Shown here piece after piece: positions 1-7,709 of a DNA stretch of 17,344 nucleotides (positions are counted from its first letter, which is position 1; each line of letters opens with the position of its first letter). The DNA is from an uncultured Odoribacter sp. (GTDB lineage Bacteria > Bacteroidota > Bacteroidia > Bacteroidales > Marinifilaceae): the NCBI GenBank assembly GCA_900544025.1, contig UQTM01000069.1, forward strand, positions 1 through 17,344, read 5' to 3'. The notes beneath the pieces were generated by a model. That model saw only the letters and a program-made list of their open reading frames with translations. It ran no database searches and was not told the DNA's origin. The translations under genes were made by a program, and so were the position numbers.

Positions 1-2
1 GC

Positions 3-56
3 TCCAATCATCATGAATACATCTTGCAGACCCTAGATACCTATAAGCTCTTTTGA
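3..56 (+). CDS. C-terminal tail of an upstream gene (partial, function unknown)
   Basis: From base 3 an open frame runs 17 codons to a TGA at 54-56, ending in the residues HHEYILQTLDTYKLF. The other two forward frames hit stops sooner or read less protein-like. The gap of 37 bases to the next gene fits an operon. The visible part is too short to assign a family. In related clusters with an LpxB-N-like protein and a family 2 glycosyltransferase, a membrane glycosyltransferase of the ArnT type is often nearby, but that is only inference from context here. Confidence 0.4.
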   Translation, partial: SNHHEYILQTLDTYKLF

Positions 57-93
57 AGTTTTTACCTATTTCTTTATTTAAATAAATAATTTC

Positions 94-735
94 ATGATAT
101 TCATTATCGGTTTTTTAGCACAAATTTGTTTCTCTGCCCGGATATTATTGCAATGGATACTCTCCGAGAGAGCTAAAAAAGTGGTTTCACCTTCCATTTT
201 TTGGAAACTCAGTTTAGTCGGAGCTTATCTTTTATTTATTTATGGTTGGCTCAGAAACGATTTTGCAATCCTTCTCGGACAATTTATTTCTTATTATATT
301 TACATTTGGAATCTCGATCAAAAAAAGAGCTGGAAGAGGATTCCCGCTTTTATCCGGTACTTATTTTTACTCACTCCCGTGCTTGCGGTCAGTTACGTTC
401 TCTCCCGGCAACAAAATTTTATCGGGCAGTTTTTTAACAATGCCGATATTTCACCCGGATTGATTGTTTTCGGCAGTCTCGGACAGGTTATTTTTACCTT
501 ACGCTTCGTTTACCAATGGTTTTACTCTTACCGGAAACAGGAGTCGCTGCTTCCCTTAGGCTTTTGGATCATCAGCCTTACCGGAGCCTTGCTTATTGTT
601 TCTTATGCTTTCATACGCCGCGATCCCGTATTGATTTTAGGACAATCCACGGGTATAATTGCTTATGGCCGGAACATTTATCTGCTCTACCGGAGTAAAA
701 AAGAAATTCCTGAATACACCAATGCTCAGGGTTAA
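94..735 (+). CDS. Duplicated LpxB N-terminal-domain-like (LAB_N) membrane protein
   Basis: This 213-residue protein contains two copies of the small membrane domain known from the N-terminus of some lipid A disaccharide synthases (LAB_N). Copy one spans about residues 6-74 and copy two about 127-198. Both share G-x-x-x-Q near the start, an aromatic-rich Q-W-x-x-S/Y segment, F-W-x-x-S-L-x-G-A, and an R-x-D/R-D-x-x-x-x-L-G-Q motif. A further hydrophobic segment at about 86-104 links them. No catalytic LpxB glycosyltransferase domain is present, so it is not LpxB itself. Stand-alone LAB_N proteins commonly sit beside DPM1/ArnC-type glycosyltransferases, as here, so a role in handling or flipping a lipid-linked sugar at the inner membrane is likely but inferred. 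The ATG at 94 gives a first membrane segment right at the N-terminus. Confidence 0.82.
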   Translation: MIFIIGFLAQICFSARILLQWILSERAKKVVSPSIFWKLSLVGAYLLFIYGWLRNDFAILLGQFISYYIYIWNLDQKKSWKRIPAFIRYLFLLTPVLAVSYVLSRQQNFIGQFFNNADISPGLIVFGSLGQVIFTLRFVYQWFYSYRKQESLLPLGFWIISLTGALLIVSYAFIRRDPVLILGQSTGIIAYGRNIYLLYRSKKEIPEYTNAQG

Positions 736-791
736 TTTTATATAAAATTGACACATTATTCGCAAATGAACGATACACTAAACTCAACCCT

Positions 792-1532
792 ATGAATAAA
801 ACAAGCTCATACCTTTTGACAATTATTGTGCCGGTATTCAATGAAGAAGGAAATATGCTCCGTTTAGAAAAAGAGCTGGCCCATTTTTTGCAAATTGCCG
901 AAGTTCCTTCCTGCGTTCTGTTTGTCGATGACGGCTCAAAAGACAGCAGTCCCGTACTAATCAAGGAAATATGCCGGCAGCACTCCGATTTTTTCTATCT
1001 CGGATTAACCCGGAATAGCGGCCTGAGTGCAGCCCTGAAAGCAGGGATCGATTACACGCAATCGAAATATGTAGGCTATATCGATGCCGATTTACAAACC
1101 TCGCCCGAAGATTTCAACCTCTTACTGGAGGATGTGGAAAACTACCAACTGGTGATGGGAATCCGAAGCGGAAGAAAGGACAGTTTCGTCAAAAATATGT
1201 CTTCACGCATAGCGAACGGGTTCCGCCGTTCCATGACGCACGACGGAGTGAAAGATACCGGATGCCCTTTAAAAATCATGCACACCGAAAATGCTAAACG
1301 GATTCCTTTTTTCACAGGTATGCACCGCTTTCTACCTGCCTTGATTTTATTACAAAACGGAAAAGTGAAACAAATACCTGTGCGCCACTTTAGGCGAATG
1401 GCAGGAAAATCAAAATACAATTTACGCAATCGCCTTGTTGCGCCGCTAAAAGACTGTTTTGCTTATCGCTGGATGAAAAAGCGCTATATCAATTATGAAA
1501 TTGCCGAAAACAACCTATCGACAGAAGTTTAA
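792..1532 (+). CDS. Family 2 glycosyltransferase (DPM1/ArnC-like, no C-terminal membrane anchor)
   Basis: This 246-residue protein is a GT-A fold glycosyltransferase of family GT2. It shows the N-terminal V-P-V-F-N-E-E motif (residues 13-19), V-D-D-G-S (45-49), the R-N-S-G nucleotide-sugar segment (74-77), and the metal-binding D-A-D-L-Q (98-102). The likely reaction is transfer of a sugar from a nucleotide donor to a polyprenyl phosphate on the cytoplasmic face of the inner membrane. Many family members carry two C-terminal membrane helices; this one ends in a short charged tail, so it probably binds the membrane peripherally or through the LAB_N protein encoded 56 bp upstream. The donor sugar cannot be read from the sequence. 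Start is the ATG at 792. Confidence 0.88.
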   Translation: MNKTSSYLLTIIVPVFNEEGNMLRLEKELAHFLQIAEVPSCVLFVDDGSKDSSPVLIKEICRQHSDFFYLGLTRNSGLSAALKAGIDYTQSKYVGYIDADLQTSPEDFNLLLEDVENYQLVMGIRSGRKDSFVKNMSSRIANGFRRSMTHDGVKDTGCPLKIMHTENAKRIPFFTGMHRFLPALILLQNGKVKQIPVRHFRRMAGKSKYNLRNRLVAPLKDCFAYRWMKKRYINYEIAENNLSTEV

Positions 1533-1681
1533 AACAGAAAATATTTTTCCGGAATGGACACTTACAAAAAAGTTCATATATCTCCTTTCCTAAAAATAGC
1601 TTTTTACAGGTAAAGAAGATCCGGACAGACCGGGATTCTGAATATTTTAAAAAACTTCTCGTCTGATTCCGTAAAATTGAT

Positions 1682-1700
1682 TAGCTTTGTTCTACTTTTG
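1682..1700 (+). promoter_or_regulatory. Two Bacteroidetes -7 boxes upstream of pyrH
   Basis: TAGCTTTG at 1682-1689 and TACTTTTG at 1693-1700 both match the TAnnTTTG -7 element used by the Bacteroidetes primary sigma factor. I found no convincing TTTG -33 element at 19-21 bp upstream of either. The start of transcription would lie around 1697-1707, giving pyrH a leader of roughly 80-90 nt. The rest of the 254-bp gap (1533-1786) is AT-rich with only a weak CCGG-acaga-CCGG hairpin at 1621-1633. Confidence 0.5.
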
Positions 1701-1786
1701 CAGAAAGTGATATATTCTCTATTTACTGTAAATTATTTACAACTTGAACAACATAATTTTGTTGAGGAAATTAAATTTAATACAAG

Positions 1787-2491
1787 ATGAAATATAAGCG
1801 TATCTTACTGAAACTGAGTGGAGAATCGTTAATGGGTGCTCAAAAATACGGTATCGATGTAACCAGAGTAGAAAGTTATGCCAGACAAATCAGGGAAATT
1901 GCCGATTTGGGGATACAGGTAGGTATCGTCATTGGAGGCGGTAATATTTTCCGGGGATTAAGCGGCACGAACAAAGGATTCGACCGGGTAAAAGGGGATA
2001 GTATGGGTATGCTTGCCACCGTAATCAATAGCTTAGCTTTAAGTTCGGCATTAGACAACGAAAACTGCAAAAACAAAGTCTTGACTGCTATTCGGATGGA
2101 ACCGATAGGAGAATTTTATTCCAAAGCCAAGGCCGTAGAATATTTGGAAAGTGGTTATGTTACCATTTTCAGCGCAGGAACCGGGAATCCCTATTTCACC
2201 ACCGATACGGGCAGTAGCCTCCGCGCCATAGAAATCGAAGCAGATGCCATGTTGAAAGGAACCAGGGTAAACGGCATTTACACCGCCGATCCGGAAAAAG
2301 ATCCTTCAGCAACGAAATTCGATAAAATTACCTACGACGAAATTTATAATAAAGGTTTAAAAGTCATGGATCTGACTGCCACCACCATGTGTAAAGAAAA
2401 CAACCTGCCCATCGTCGTTTTTAACATGGATGTCGAAGGAAACCTAAAAAAGCTAATGCAGGGAGAACCGATCGGGACTTTGGTGTATTGA
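1787..2491 (+). CDS. pyrH: UMP kinase
   Basis: Bacterial UMP kinase phosphorylates UMP to UDP with ATP in pyrimidine nucleotide synthesis in the cytoplasm, and is usually a hexamer activated by GTP and inhibited by UTP. The 234-residue length is close to the family norm of about 240. Visible family motifs are K-L-S-G-E (9-13), the glycine-rich G-I-V-I-G-G-G-N-I-F-R-G (46-57), D-S-M-G-M-L-A-T-V-I-N (71-81), and further on G-T-G-N-P-Y-F-T-T-D-T and G-I-Y-T-A-D-P. The ATG at 1787 places the first strand directly before the K-L-S-G loop, as in homologues. It is followed after 31 bp by dxs and is not next to frr, its frequent neighbour elsewhere. Confidence 0.97.
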   Translation: MKYKRILLKLSGESLMGAQKYGIDVTRVESYARQIREIADLGIQVGIVIGGGNIFRGLSGTNKGFDRVKGDSMGMLATVINSLALSSALDNENCKNKVLTAIRMEPIGEFYSKAKAVEYLESGYVTIFSAGTGNPYFTTDTGSSLRAIEIEADAMLKGTRVNGIYTADPEKDPSATKFDKITYDEIYNKGLKVMDLTATTMCKENNLPIVVFNMDVEGNLKKLMQGEPIGTLVY

Positions 2492-2522
2492 TGCACCAAG
2501 TCAAAATTAGTACATTCGATTC

Positions 2523-4409
2523 ATGAGTATTCTTGAAAGCATAAACACTCCTGAAGACCTAAAAAAAGTACCGGAAGATTCTTTGATCGACTTATGCCAG
2601 GAACTTCGTCGGAAAATTATCGACGATTGCGCTGAAAATCCGGGGCATCTCGGCTCGAGTTTAGGAGTCATCGAACTAACCGTAGCACTTCATTACGTCA
2701 TGAACACGCCCTACGATAACCTGATCTGGGACGTGGGGCATCAGTCGTATGCCCATAAAATCCTGACCGGGCGTAAAGATTCATTTAAAACCAAACGCCT
2801 TTACAAAGGAATCAGCGGTTTCCCCAGAATGACGGAAAGCCCTTATGATTCATTCGGTACGGGACATTCGTCCACTTCCATTTCCGCGGCCCTCGGTATG
2901 GCCATTGCAGCCAAACTCCAGGGGGAAACCGACAGGCTATCGGTGGCCGTGATCGGCGACGGCTCCATGACGGGAGGCCTGGCTTTCGAAGCATTGAACA
3001 ACGCGGGTGTTTATGATTCGAACCTGCTTATTATCCTCAACGATAATAATATGGCAATCGATCCCAATGTCGGGGGATTAAACGAATATCTGCTGGATAT
3101 CAGCACTTCGAAAACTTACAATAAAATCAAAGGCGACGTTTGGAACATTCTCGGCAAGCTCAACCGTATCAGTCCGGGCATGCGGAGTTTTATCCAAAAC
3201 ATTGACAATAGCATCAAATCGATGCTATTAAAACGCAGCAATCTTTTTGAAGCGATGGGGTTGCGGTATTTCGGTCCGGTGGACGGCCATGATATCAACC
3301 ACCTCATCAAAGTGCTACGCGACCTGAAAAACATTCCCGGTCCAAAAGTTTTGCACTGCATCACGGTAAAAGGAAAAGGTTTTAAACAAGCGGAAACCGA
3401 TCAAACCGTCTGGCATGCCCCCGGCAAGTTCAATAAGGAAACCGGGGAGCGGATAAAAGAAACAGATCCTACCCGGTTTTTAAAATTTCAGGATGTTTTT
3501 GGAAACTCAATACTGGAGCTGGCGAAGAGTAATCCGAAAATCATCGGAATCACCCCTGCTATGCCTACGGGATGTTCCCTCAATATCATGATGCACGAAA
3601 TGCCGGATAGATGCTTCGATGTCGGGATCGCCGAACAGCATGCGGTAACTTTCTCGGCAGGATTAGCAGCCAAAGGATTCGTTCCCTTTTGCAACATCTA
3701 CTCTTCGTTCATGCAACGCGCCTACGATCAGATTATACACGACGTAGCGTTACAAGGCTTAAATGTGATATTTTGCCTCGACCGGGCCGGCTTTGTCGGA
3801 TCAGACGGAGCCACTCACCACGGAGCTTATGACCTGGCCTATCTGCGCTGCATCCCCAACCTTACCATCGCAGCTCCTTTCGATGAAGAAGAGTTGCGCA
3901 ACATGATGTACACCGCACAGCTCCCGGACAAAGGACCTTTTTCCATCCGTTATCCGAAAGGACACGGTTTTCTGGAAAATTGGCATACCCCGTTCCGGGA
4001 ATTGGAAATCGGCAAGGGACGTTGCCTGATCGAGGGGGAAAAAGTGGCCGTTATATCTATCGGTAGCATCGGTAATAATGCGAAGCAGGCCATTTCGACA
4101 TTCGATAAGAATCTCGTCGCCCTTTACGACATGCGTTTTTTAAAACCAATCGACGAAGTATTACTACACGACATTTTTAAAAAATTCCGAAGAATCATAA
4201 CGCTGGAAGACGGAACAATTACAGGGGGATTGGGAAGCGCCGTAGTCGAATTTATGTCCGACCACCATTACACAGCCACCGTTATCCGGCTGGGAATCCC
4301 CGATCGGTTCGTTGAACACGGAACACAGAAAGAATTATATGCGGAATGTGGATATGACGAGGCGGCAATCGCCCGGAACATTCGGCAACTGCTTCAACTT
4401 GAAAACTGA
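2523..4409 (+). CDS. dxs: 1-deoxy-D-xylulose-5-phosphate synthase
   Basis: DXS condenses pyruvate with glyceraldehyde 3-phosphate, using thiamine diphosphate, to make DXP, the first step of the MEP isoprenoid pathway. The 628-residue length matches the family (about 620). Visible are the ThDP-Mg motif G-D-G-S-M-T (145-150) with N-D-N-N-M (173-177), conserved histidines at 42, 73 and 115, the activating glutamate in V-G-I-A-E-Q-H (E371), and the downstream D-R-A-G-F-V-G-S-D-G segment of the pyrimidine domain. The transketolase C-terminal domain is complete. The gene lies 31 bp after pyrH and 7 bp before a Crp/Fnr-type regulator, so it is probably cotranscribed with both. Confidence 0.97.
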   Translation: MSILESINTPEDLKKVPEDSLIDLCQELRRKIIDDCAENPGHLGSSLGVIELTVALHYVMNTPYDNLIWDVGHQSYAHKILTGRKDSFKTKRLYKGISGFPRMTESPYDSFGTGHSSTSISAALGMAIAAKLQGETDRLSVAVIGDGSMTGGLAFEALNNAGVYDSNLLIILNDNNMAIDPNVGGLNEYLLDISTSKTYNKIKGDVWNILGKLNRISPGMRSFIQNIDNSIKSMLLKRSNLFEAMGLRYFGPVDGHDINHLIKVLRDLKNIPGPKVLHCITVKGKGFKQAETDQTVWHAPGKFNKETGERIKETDPTRFLKFQDVFGNSILELAKSNPKIIGITPAMPTGCSLNIMMHEMPDRCFDVGIAEQHAVTFSAGLAAKGFVPFCNIYSSFMQRAYDQIIHDVALQGLNVIFCLDRAGFVGSDGATHHGAYDLAYLRCIPNLTIAAPFDEEELRNMMYTAQLPDKGPFSIRYPKGHGFLENWHTPFRELEIGKGRCLIEGEKVAVISIGSIGNNAKQAISTFDKNLVALYDMRFLKPIDEVLLHDIFKKFRRIITLEDGTITGGLGSAVVEFMSDHHYTATVIRLGIPDRFVEHGTQKELYAECGYDEAAIARNIRQLLQLEN

Positions 4410-4416
4410 ATGGGCT

Positions 4417-5115
4417 ATGGCTGCAATGATCATCCTGCCGGATACGGCTCAATGCCGGGAAAAATTAAGGATCAGGTTCACAGATCTTTCCACCGAAGAA
4501 TTAGATCGTTTACTCCTTTCCTCTCCAGCCAAATTTTATAAAAAAGGAAGCGTCATTTACGAGGAAGGCACCAAAATGAAAGGATGCTATTTCATTTACA
4601 GCGGTATCCTGAAAATCTATCAAACCGGGCGGGAAGGAAAAGAACAGATCATCAAATTCGAACAAGCCGGCGATCTTTTCGGCTTCCGTTCCGTCATTAG
4701 CCGCGAACCGGCCTGTACTTCGGTAAAAACACTTTCCGACACGATTCTTTGCTACCTCTCAGGGACGGCTTTGCTCGAACTGCTCAAAAGTAATCCGGGT
4801 TTCGCCTATGAAATGATACAGATTACCTGTAAAGAGTTAGGGGAATCTAATCGTTATATCCGGGATATCGCCCAAAAGTCCGTTAAAAAACGCCTTGCCG
4901 AAATCCTGGTGATGCTGGCAGATGATTTCGGGCTGGAAAACGACGGGACATTAAAATTAAGCCTCACACGGGAAGATTTGGGAAATTTTGTCGGCACAGC
5001 CACAGAAACCGTAATCCGCCTGCTATCGGAATATAAAAACGAAGGATTGGTGGAGTCTGTCGGCCGAAAAATCAAATTACTCGACCTGGAACGGCTGAAA
5101 ACCATCGCCGGATGA
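4417..5115 (+). CDS. Crp/Fnr-family transcriptional regulator
   Basis: This 232-residue protein has the family layout: a cyclic-nucleotide-binding-type beta-roll (about 35-120), a long dimer helix (about 125-160), and a C-terminal winged helix (about 178-218) with the recognition segment T-A-T-E-T-V-I-R-L-L. The T-x-T-x-x-R-L-L pattern is typical of Fnr-type helices. The cAMP-contacting E-R-S pattern of E. coli CRP is absent (the equivalent area reads R-E-P-A-C-T-S-V). Only one cysteine lies near the N-terminus, so an Fnr-type iron-sulfur cluster is unlikely and the signal is unknown. An upstream in-frame ATG at 4312 lies inside dxs and would add 35 unrelated residues. The ATG at 4417 gives the normal family length; the ATG at 4426 is also possible. 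Confidence 0.9.
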   Translation: MAAMIILPDTAQCREKLRIRFTDLSTEELDRLLLSSPAKFYKKGSVIYEEGTKMKGCYFIYSGILKIYQTGREGKEQIIKFEQAGDLFGFRSVISREPACTSVKTLSDTILCYLSGTALLELLKSNPGFAYEMIQITCKELGESNRYIRDIAQKSVKKRLAEILVMLADDFGLENDGTLKLSLTREDLGNFVGTATETVIRLLSEYKNEGLVESVGRKIKLLDLERLKTIAG

Positions 5116-5142
5116 CCGGAAAATCAATTTTTTTTGTAACTT

Positions 5143-5155
5143 GTTTACCGTAAAC
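5143..5155. promoter_or_regulatory. 13-bp palindrome GTTTACCGTAAAC, possible operator
   Basis: GTTTAC and GTAAAC are perfect inverted arms around a single central C, between the Crp/Fnr-like gene and the aminotransferase gene. Overlapping it, ACCGTA (5147-5152) can also pair with TACGGT (5162-5167), and TACGG (5162-5166) with CCGTA (5172-5176), so the region can form alternative short hairpins. It could be a regulator binding site or a weak terminator. No clear U-run follows, which favours the first. Confidence 0.35.
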
Positions 5156-5196
5156 AGATTCTACGGTTTTCCCGTATAATTTTTATACCTCGTAGT

Positions 5197-5214
5197 TACA
5201 AATTTAAAATTGTA
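5197..5214. promoter_or_regulatory. 18-bp imperfect palindrome at the aminotransferase start
   Basis: TACAAATTTAAAATTGTA is dyad-symmetric at 16 of 18 positions and overlaps the upstream possible start codon (5210) of the aminotransferase gene. A protein bound here would block initiation. It is AT-rich, so chance symmetry is a real alternative. Confidence 0.25.
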
Positions 5215-5218
5215 TTTT

Positions 5219-6418
5219 ATGCTGCAAATTTCAGAAAAAGGCAAAGCCCTACCCGCTTCTCCCATACGTAAGCTCGTTCCCTACGCCGATCAGGCGAAAG
5301 CCAGAGGCATAAAAGTATATCATCTCAACATCGGGCAACCGGACATTGAAACGCCTCCCATTGCCCTGCAAGCTTTAAAAGAAATAAAACTAAAAGTAAT
5401 CGCTTACACCGAATCTGCGGGTAATTACTCTCTTCGCCAAAAACTGGCCAATTATTACCAGAATTTAGATATTCCTATCCGGGAAGACGATATACTGATT
5501 ACCACAGGAGGGTCTGAAGCCATACTTTTCGCTTTTATGAGCACCTTGAACGAAGGGGATGAAATCATCATACCGGAACCTTTTTATGCGAATTATGCCG
5601 CTTTTGCGATCCTGGCAGGGGCAAAAGTGAAAACAGTCACGGCACGAATCGAGGACAACTTCGCTTTACCGCCCATCAGCGAGTTTGAAAAACAAATTAC
5701 GCCACGTACCAAAGGCATTGTTATCGTAAATCCTAATAATCCTACAGGATATTTATATTCTCAAAAAGAACTTGAAAAATTGGCGAATATTGTAAAAAAA
5801 TATAATCTTTACTTATATTCGGACGAGGTGTACCGCCGTTATGTATATGATGGAGCACTCCATTATTCCGTTATGAATCTGAAAGATATCGAACAAAATA
5901 CTATCCTTTTCGACTCCATGTCGAAACGTTATAGCGAATGTGGAATCCGGGTAGGTGCTCTGATCTCCCGCAACAGGGAGCTTCTCTCTGTCGCCTTAAA
6001 ACTCGGAATGGCGCGTTTGTGCCCGCCCGCATTGGGGCAAATTGTAGCCGAAGCCTCTCTCGACACAACCGACGAATACTTCCGAAACGTACACCAGGAA
6101 TATACACGTCGCCGTGATTTCATGGTCGATGCACTAAACCGGATGCCCGGAGTGGTATGTCCGCGCCCCCAAGGGGCATTTTACTCGGTGGTGCACCTTC
6201 CGGTAGATGATGCGGACACATTTTGCCAATGGTTGCTGGAAAAATTCGACCACAACGGTGAAACGGTTATGCTCGCTCCGGCCAGCGGCTTTTATCACAC
6301 ACCGGGATCGGGCAAGCAAGAAGTCAGGATAGCCTATGTTTTAAACATCAGCGATTTGCAAAAATGTATGGAAATACTTTCCGTCGCTTTAAAAGCCTAT
6401 CCCGGCCGGACGGTGTGA
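5219..6418 (+). CDS. Class I/II PLP-dependent aminotransferase
   Basis: This is a fold-type I aminotransferase, 399 residues from the ATG at 5219 (402 from an ATG at 5210). It shows the N-terminal N-I-G-Q-P-D substrate loop, the T-T-G-G-S-E-A-I cofactor phosphate loop, V-N-P-N-N-P-T-G, the D-E-V-Y segment, the Schiff-base lysine K236 in S-M-S-K-R-Y-S-E-C-G, and a C-terminal R-I-A-Y arginine for the substrate carboxylate. Family members act on aspartate, aromatic or branched-chain amino acids; the substrate cannot be fixed from sequence, and annotation as aspartate aminotransferase would be a guess. I prefer the second ATG because the protein proper (M-L-Q-I-S-E-K-G) begins there and the first ATG is buried in a palindrome, but both are possible. 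Confidence 0.9.
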   Translation: MLQISEKGKALPASPIRKLVPYADQAKARGIKVYHLNIGQPDIETPPIALQALKEIKLKVIAYTESAGNYSLRQKLANYYQNLDIPIREDDILITTGGSEAILFAFMSTLNEGDEIIIPEPFYANYAAFAILAGAKVKTVTARIEDNFALPPISEFEKQITPRTKGIVIVNPNNPTGYLYSQKELEKLANIVKKYNLYLYSDEVYRRYVYDGALHYSVMNLKDIEQNTILFDSMSKRYSECGIRVGALISRNRELLSVALKLGMARLCPPALGQIVAEASLDTTDEYFRNVHQEYTRRRDFMVDALNRMPGVVCPRPQGAFYSVVHLPVDDADTFCQWLLEKFDHNGETVMLAPASGFYHTPGSGKQEVRIAYVLNISDLQKCMEILSVALKAYPGRTV

Positions 6419-6434
6419 AACCGAAAATCATTCC

Positions 6435-6449
6435 GGGATACTTTATCCC
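6435..6449. repeat. Short perfect hairpin after the aminotransferase gene
   Basis: GGGATA (6435-6440) and TATCCC (6444-6449) are perfect inverted arms around a 3-base loop, 17 bp after the aminotransferase stop. No T-run follows, so it is at best a weak terminator or an mRNA 3'-end stabiliser. Confidence 0.3.
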
Positions 6450-6479
6450 TCTGATACGAAGTTTATAAACTATTTATCT

Positions 6480-6487
6480 TATCTTTG
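6480..6487 (+). promoter_or_regulatory. Bacteroidetes -7 promoter box TATCTTTG
   Basis: TATCTTTG is a full match to the TAnnTTTG -7 element and lies 26 bp upstream of the acyltransferase start codon, giving a leader of about 20 nt. A good -33 TTTG is not visible; the nearest T-rich element, GTTTATA at 6461-6467, is too close. This suggests the acyltransferase gene is transcribed independently of the aminotransferase gene. Confidence 0.55.
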
Positions 6488-6513
6488 TGTCCAAATACAG
6501 ATAAACAAAAATC

Positions 6514-7644
6514 ATGACAGCGGATTCCGAATTTGATAGTATCAGACCCTATTATGGCGATGAAGTAGAGGCTGCAGTGAAACGGCTTTGCCAATCTTCA
6601 GAATTCATGACCTTGTTTTCCCGCCTGACCGGAATGGAGAAAGACTTGATTATAAAAGCCTTAGAAGGAATTAAAACAAGGGAGGAATTTCAAAAGCGTT
6701 TTTTTGTACCGGCTATAAAGCTGATTATATCTTCCACCACCGACGGAGTAACAAGCTCAGGGCTGGAACAAGTGAAACCCGATACTTCTTATTTATTTAT
6801 GTCCGATCACCGGGACATTATCCTCGATTCAGCCATATTGAACGTACTGCTACAGCAAAGCGGCAACAAATACACACAAGCGGCTATCGGCAGTAACCTA
6901 CTGATAAATGAATGGGTTACCGACTTAGTTAAATTGGATTCCTGCTTTGTGATCGAACGCGACATAACGGTCCGCGAAATGTTGAGCAGTTCGGCAATTC
7001 GTTCCCGATACATTCATCAGGTGGTCGAGCAGAACGAGTATTCCGTATGGATCGCACAACGGGAAGGCAGAACGAAAAACGGGGACGACCGGACGCAGCC
7101 CAGTTTGTTGAAAATGCTGAAAATGAGCGGAAATAAAGATTTCATACAAAATTTCAGCGATCTGCATATCATGCCACTTTCCATTTCTTATGAATGGGAG
7201 CCTTGCGATGCTCTTAAAACGGAAGAATTATATACGAAAACTCTGGGAGAATACGTTAAAACCCCGGAAACCGATATGAATAGCATGCTCACCGGGCTAA
7301 GCGACTATAAAGGCAGAGTACATTTCCACATAGACCGCCTGGAAGCGGAGGAATTAGAAGAAATCGGCAAACTTCCCTCCAATGGAGAACGAATCGAAGC
7401 CTTGGCACAAGCCATCGACCGGAAAATCCATAAAAATTTCAAACTGTGGCCGAATAATTACATCGCTTACGACCTGCTTCATTCCGTTACTAAATTCTCT
7501 CCATACTACACACAGGAAGAAAAAGAAAATTTTATCCGCGTCATGACTCAAAAAATAGATAAACTGAACGGAAACCTGTCCATGCTGAACAATATTTATC
7601 TGGAAATATACGCGAATCCGGTTAAAAATAGCTTAAATTTATAA
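6514..7644 (+). CDS. PlsC/PlsB-like glycerolipid acyltransferase
   Basis: This 376-residue protein resembles the glycerol-phosphate acyltransferase superfamily, which transfers fatty acyl groups to glycerol 3-phosphate or lysophosphatidate at the inner membrane. Family block I appears as S-D-H-R-D-I-I-L-D (97-105), and the substrate-phosphate block III as Q-R-E-G-R-T-K-N-G (182-190), comparable to E-G-x-R-S-R in PlsB. The histidine-aspartate pair is spaced H-x5-D rather than the textbook H-x4-D. An N-terminal helical extension of about 80 residues and a long C-terminal region make it longer than ordinary PlsC (about 240) and closer to soluble GPATs. No obvious transmembrane helix is seen. Acyl acceptor and donor cannot be told from sequence. 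Confidence 0.8.
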   Translation: MTADSEFDSIRPYYGDEVEAAVKRLCQSSEFMTLFSRLTGMEKDLIIKALEGIKTREEFQKRFFVPAIKLIISSTTDGVTSSGLEQVKPDTSYLFMSDHRDIILDSAILNVLLQQSGNKYTQAAIGSNLLINEWVTDLVKLDSCFVIERDITVREMLSSSAIRSRYIHQVVEQNEYSVWIAQREGRTKNGDDRTQPSLLKMLKMSGNKDFIQNFSDLHIMPLSISYEWEPCDALKTEELYTKTLGEYVKTPETDMNSMLTGLSDYKGRVHFHIDRLEAEELEEIGKLPSNGERIEALAQAIDRKIHKNFKLWPNNYIAYDLLHSVTKFSPYYTQEEKENFIRVMTQKIDKLNGNLSMLNNIYLEIYANPVKNSLNL

Positions 7645-7709
7645 AACCTTATACAACAAAGGCGAAGAAATCAAAAATAATATAATTAAAACACAATTCG
7701 CAAGCCAAT

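Noticed and set aside
1592..1605. AAAAATAGCTTTTT symmetric stretch
   Set aside because: It is an A/T-only inverted run of a kind expected by chance in this AT-rich gap.
1619..1636. Hairpin CCGG-acaga-CCGG between the glycosyltransferase gene and pyrH as a terminator
   Set aside because: It has only 4 base pairs with a bulge and no T-run after it.
4312..4416. Longer start for the Crp/Fnr-type regulator
   Set aside because: It overlaps the end of dxs in another frame and adds 35 residues unlike the family; the ATG at 4417 gives the normal length.
5136..5142. GTAACTT resembling the -35 half of the ECF promoter, upstream of the aminotransferase gene
   Set aside because: No CGTC lies 17 bp downstream; the position reads ATTC, so only half of the motif is present.
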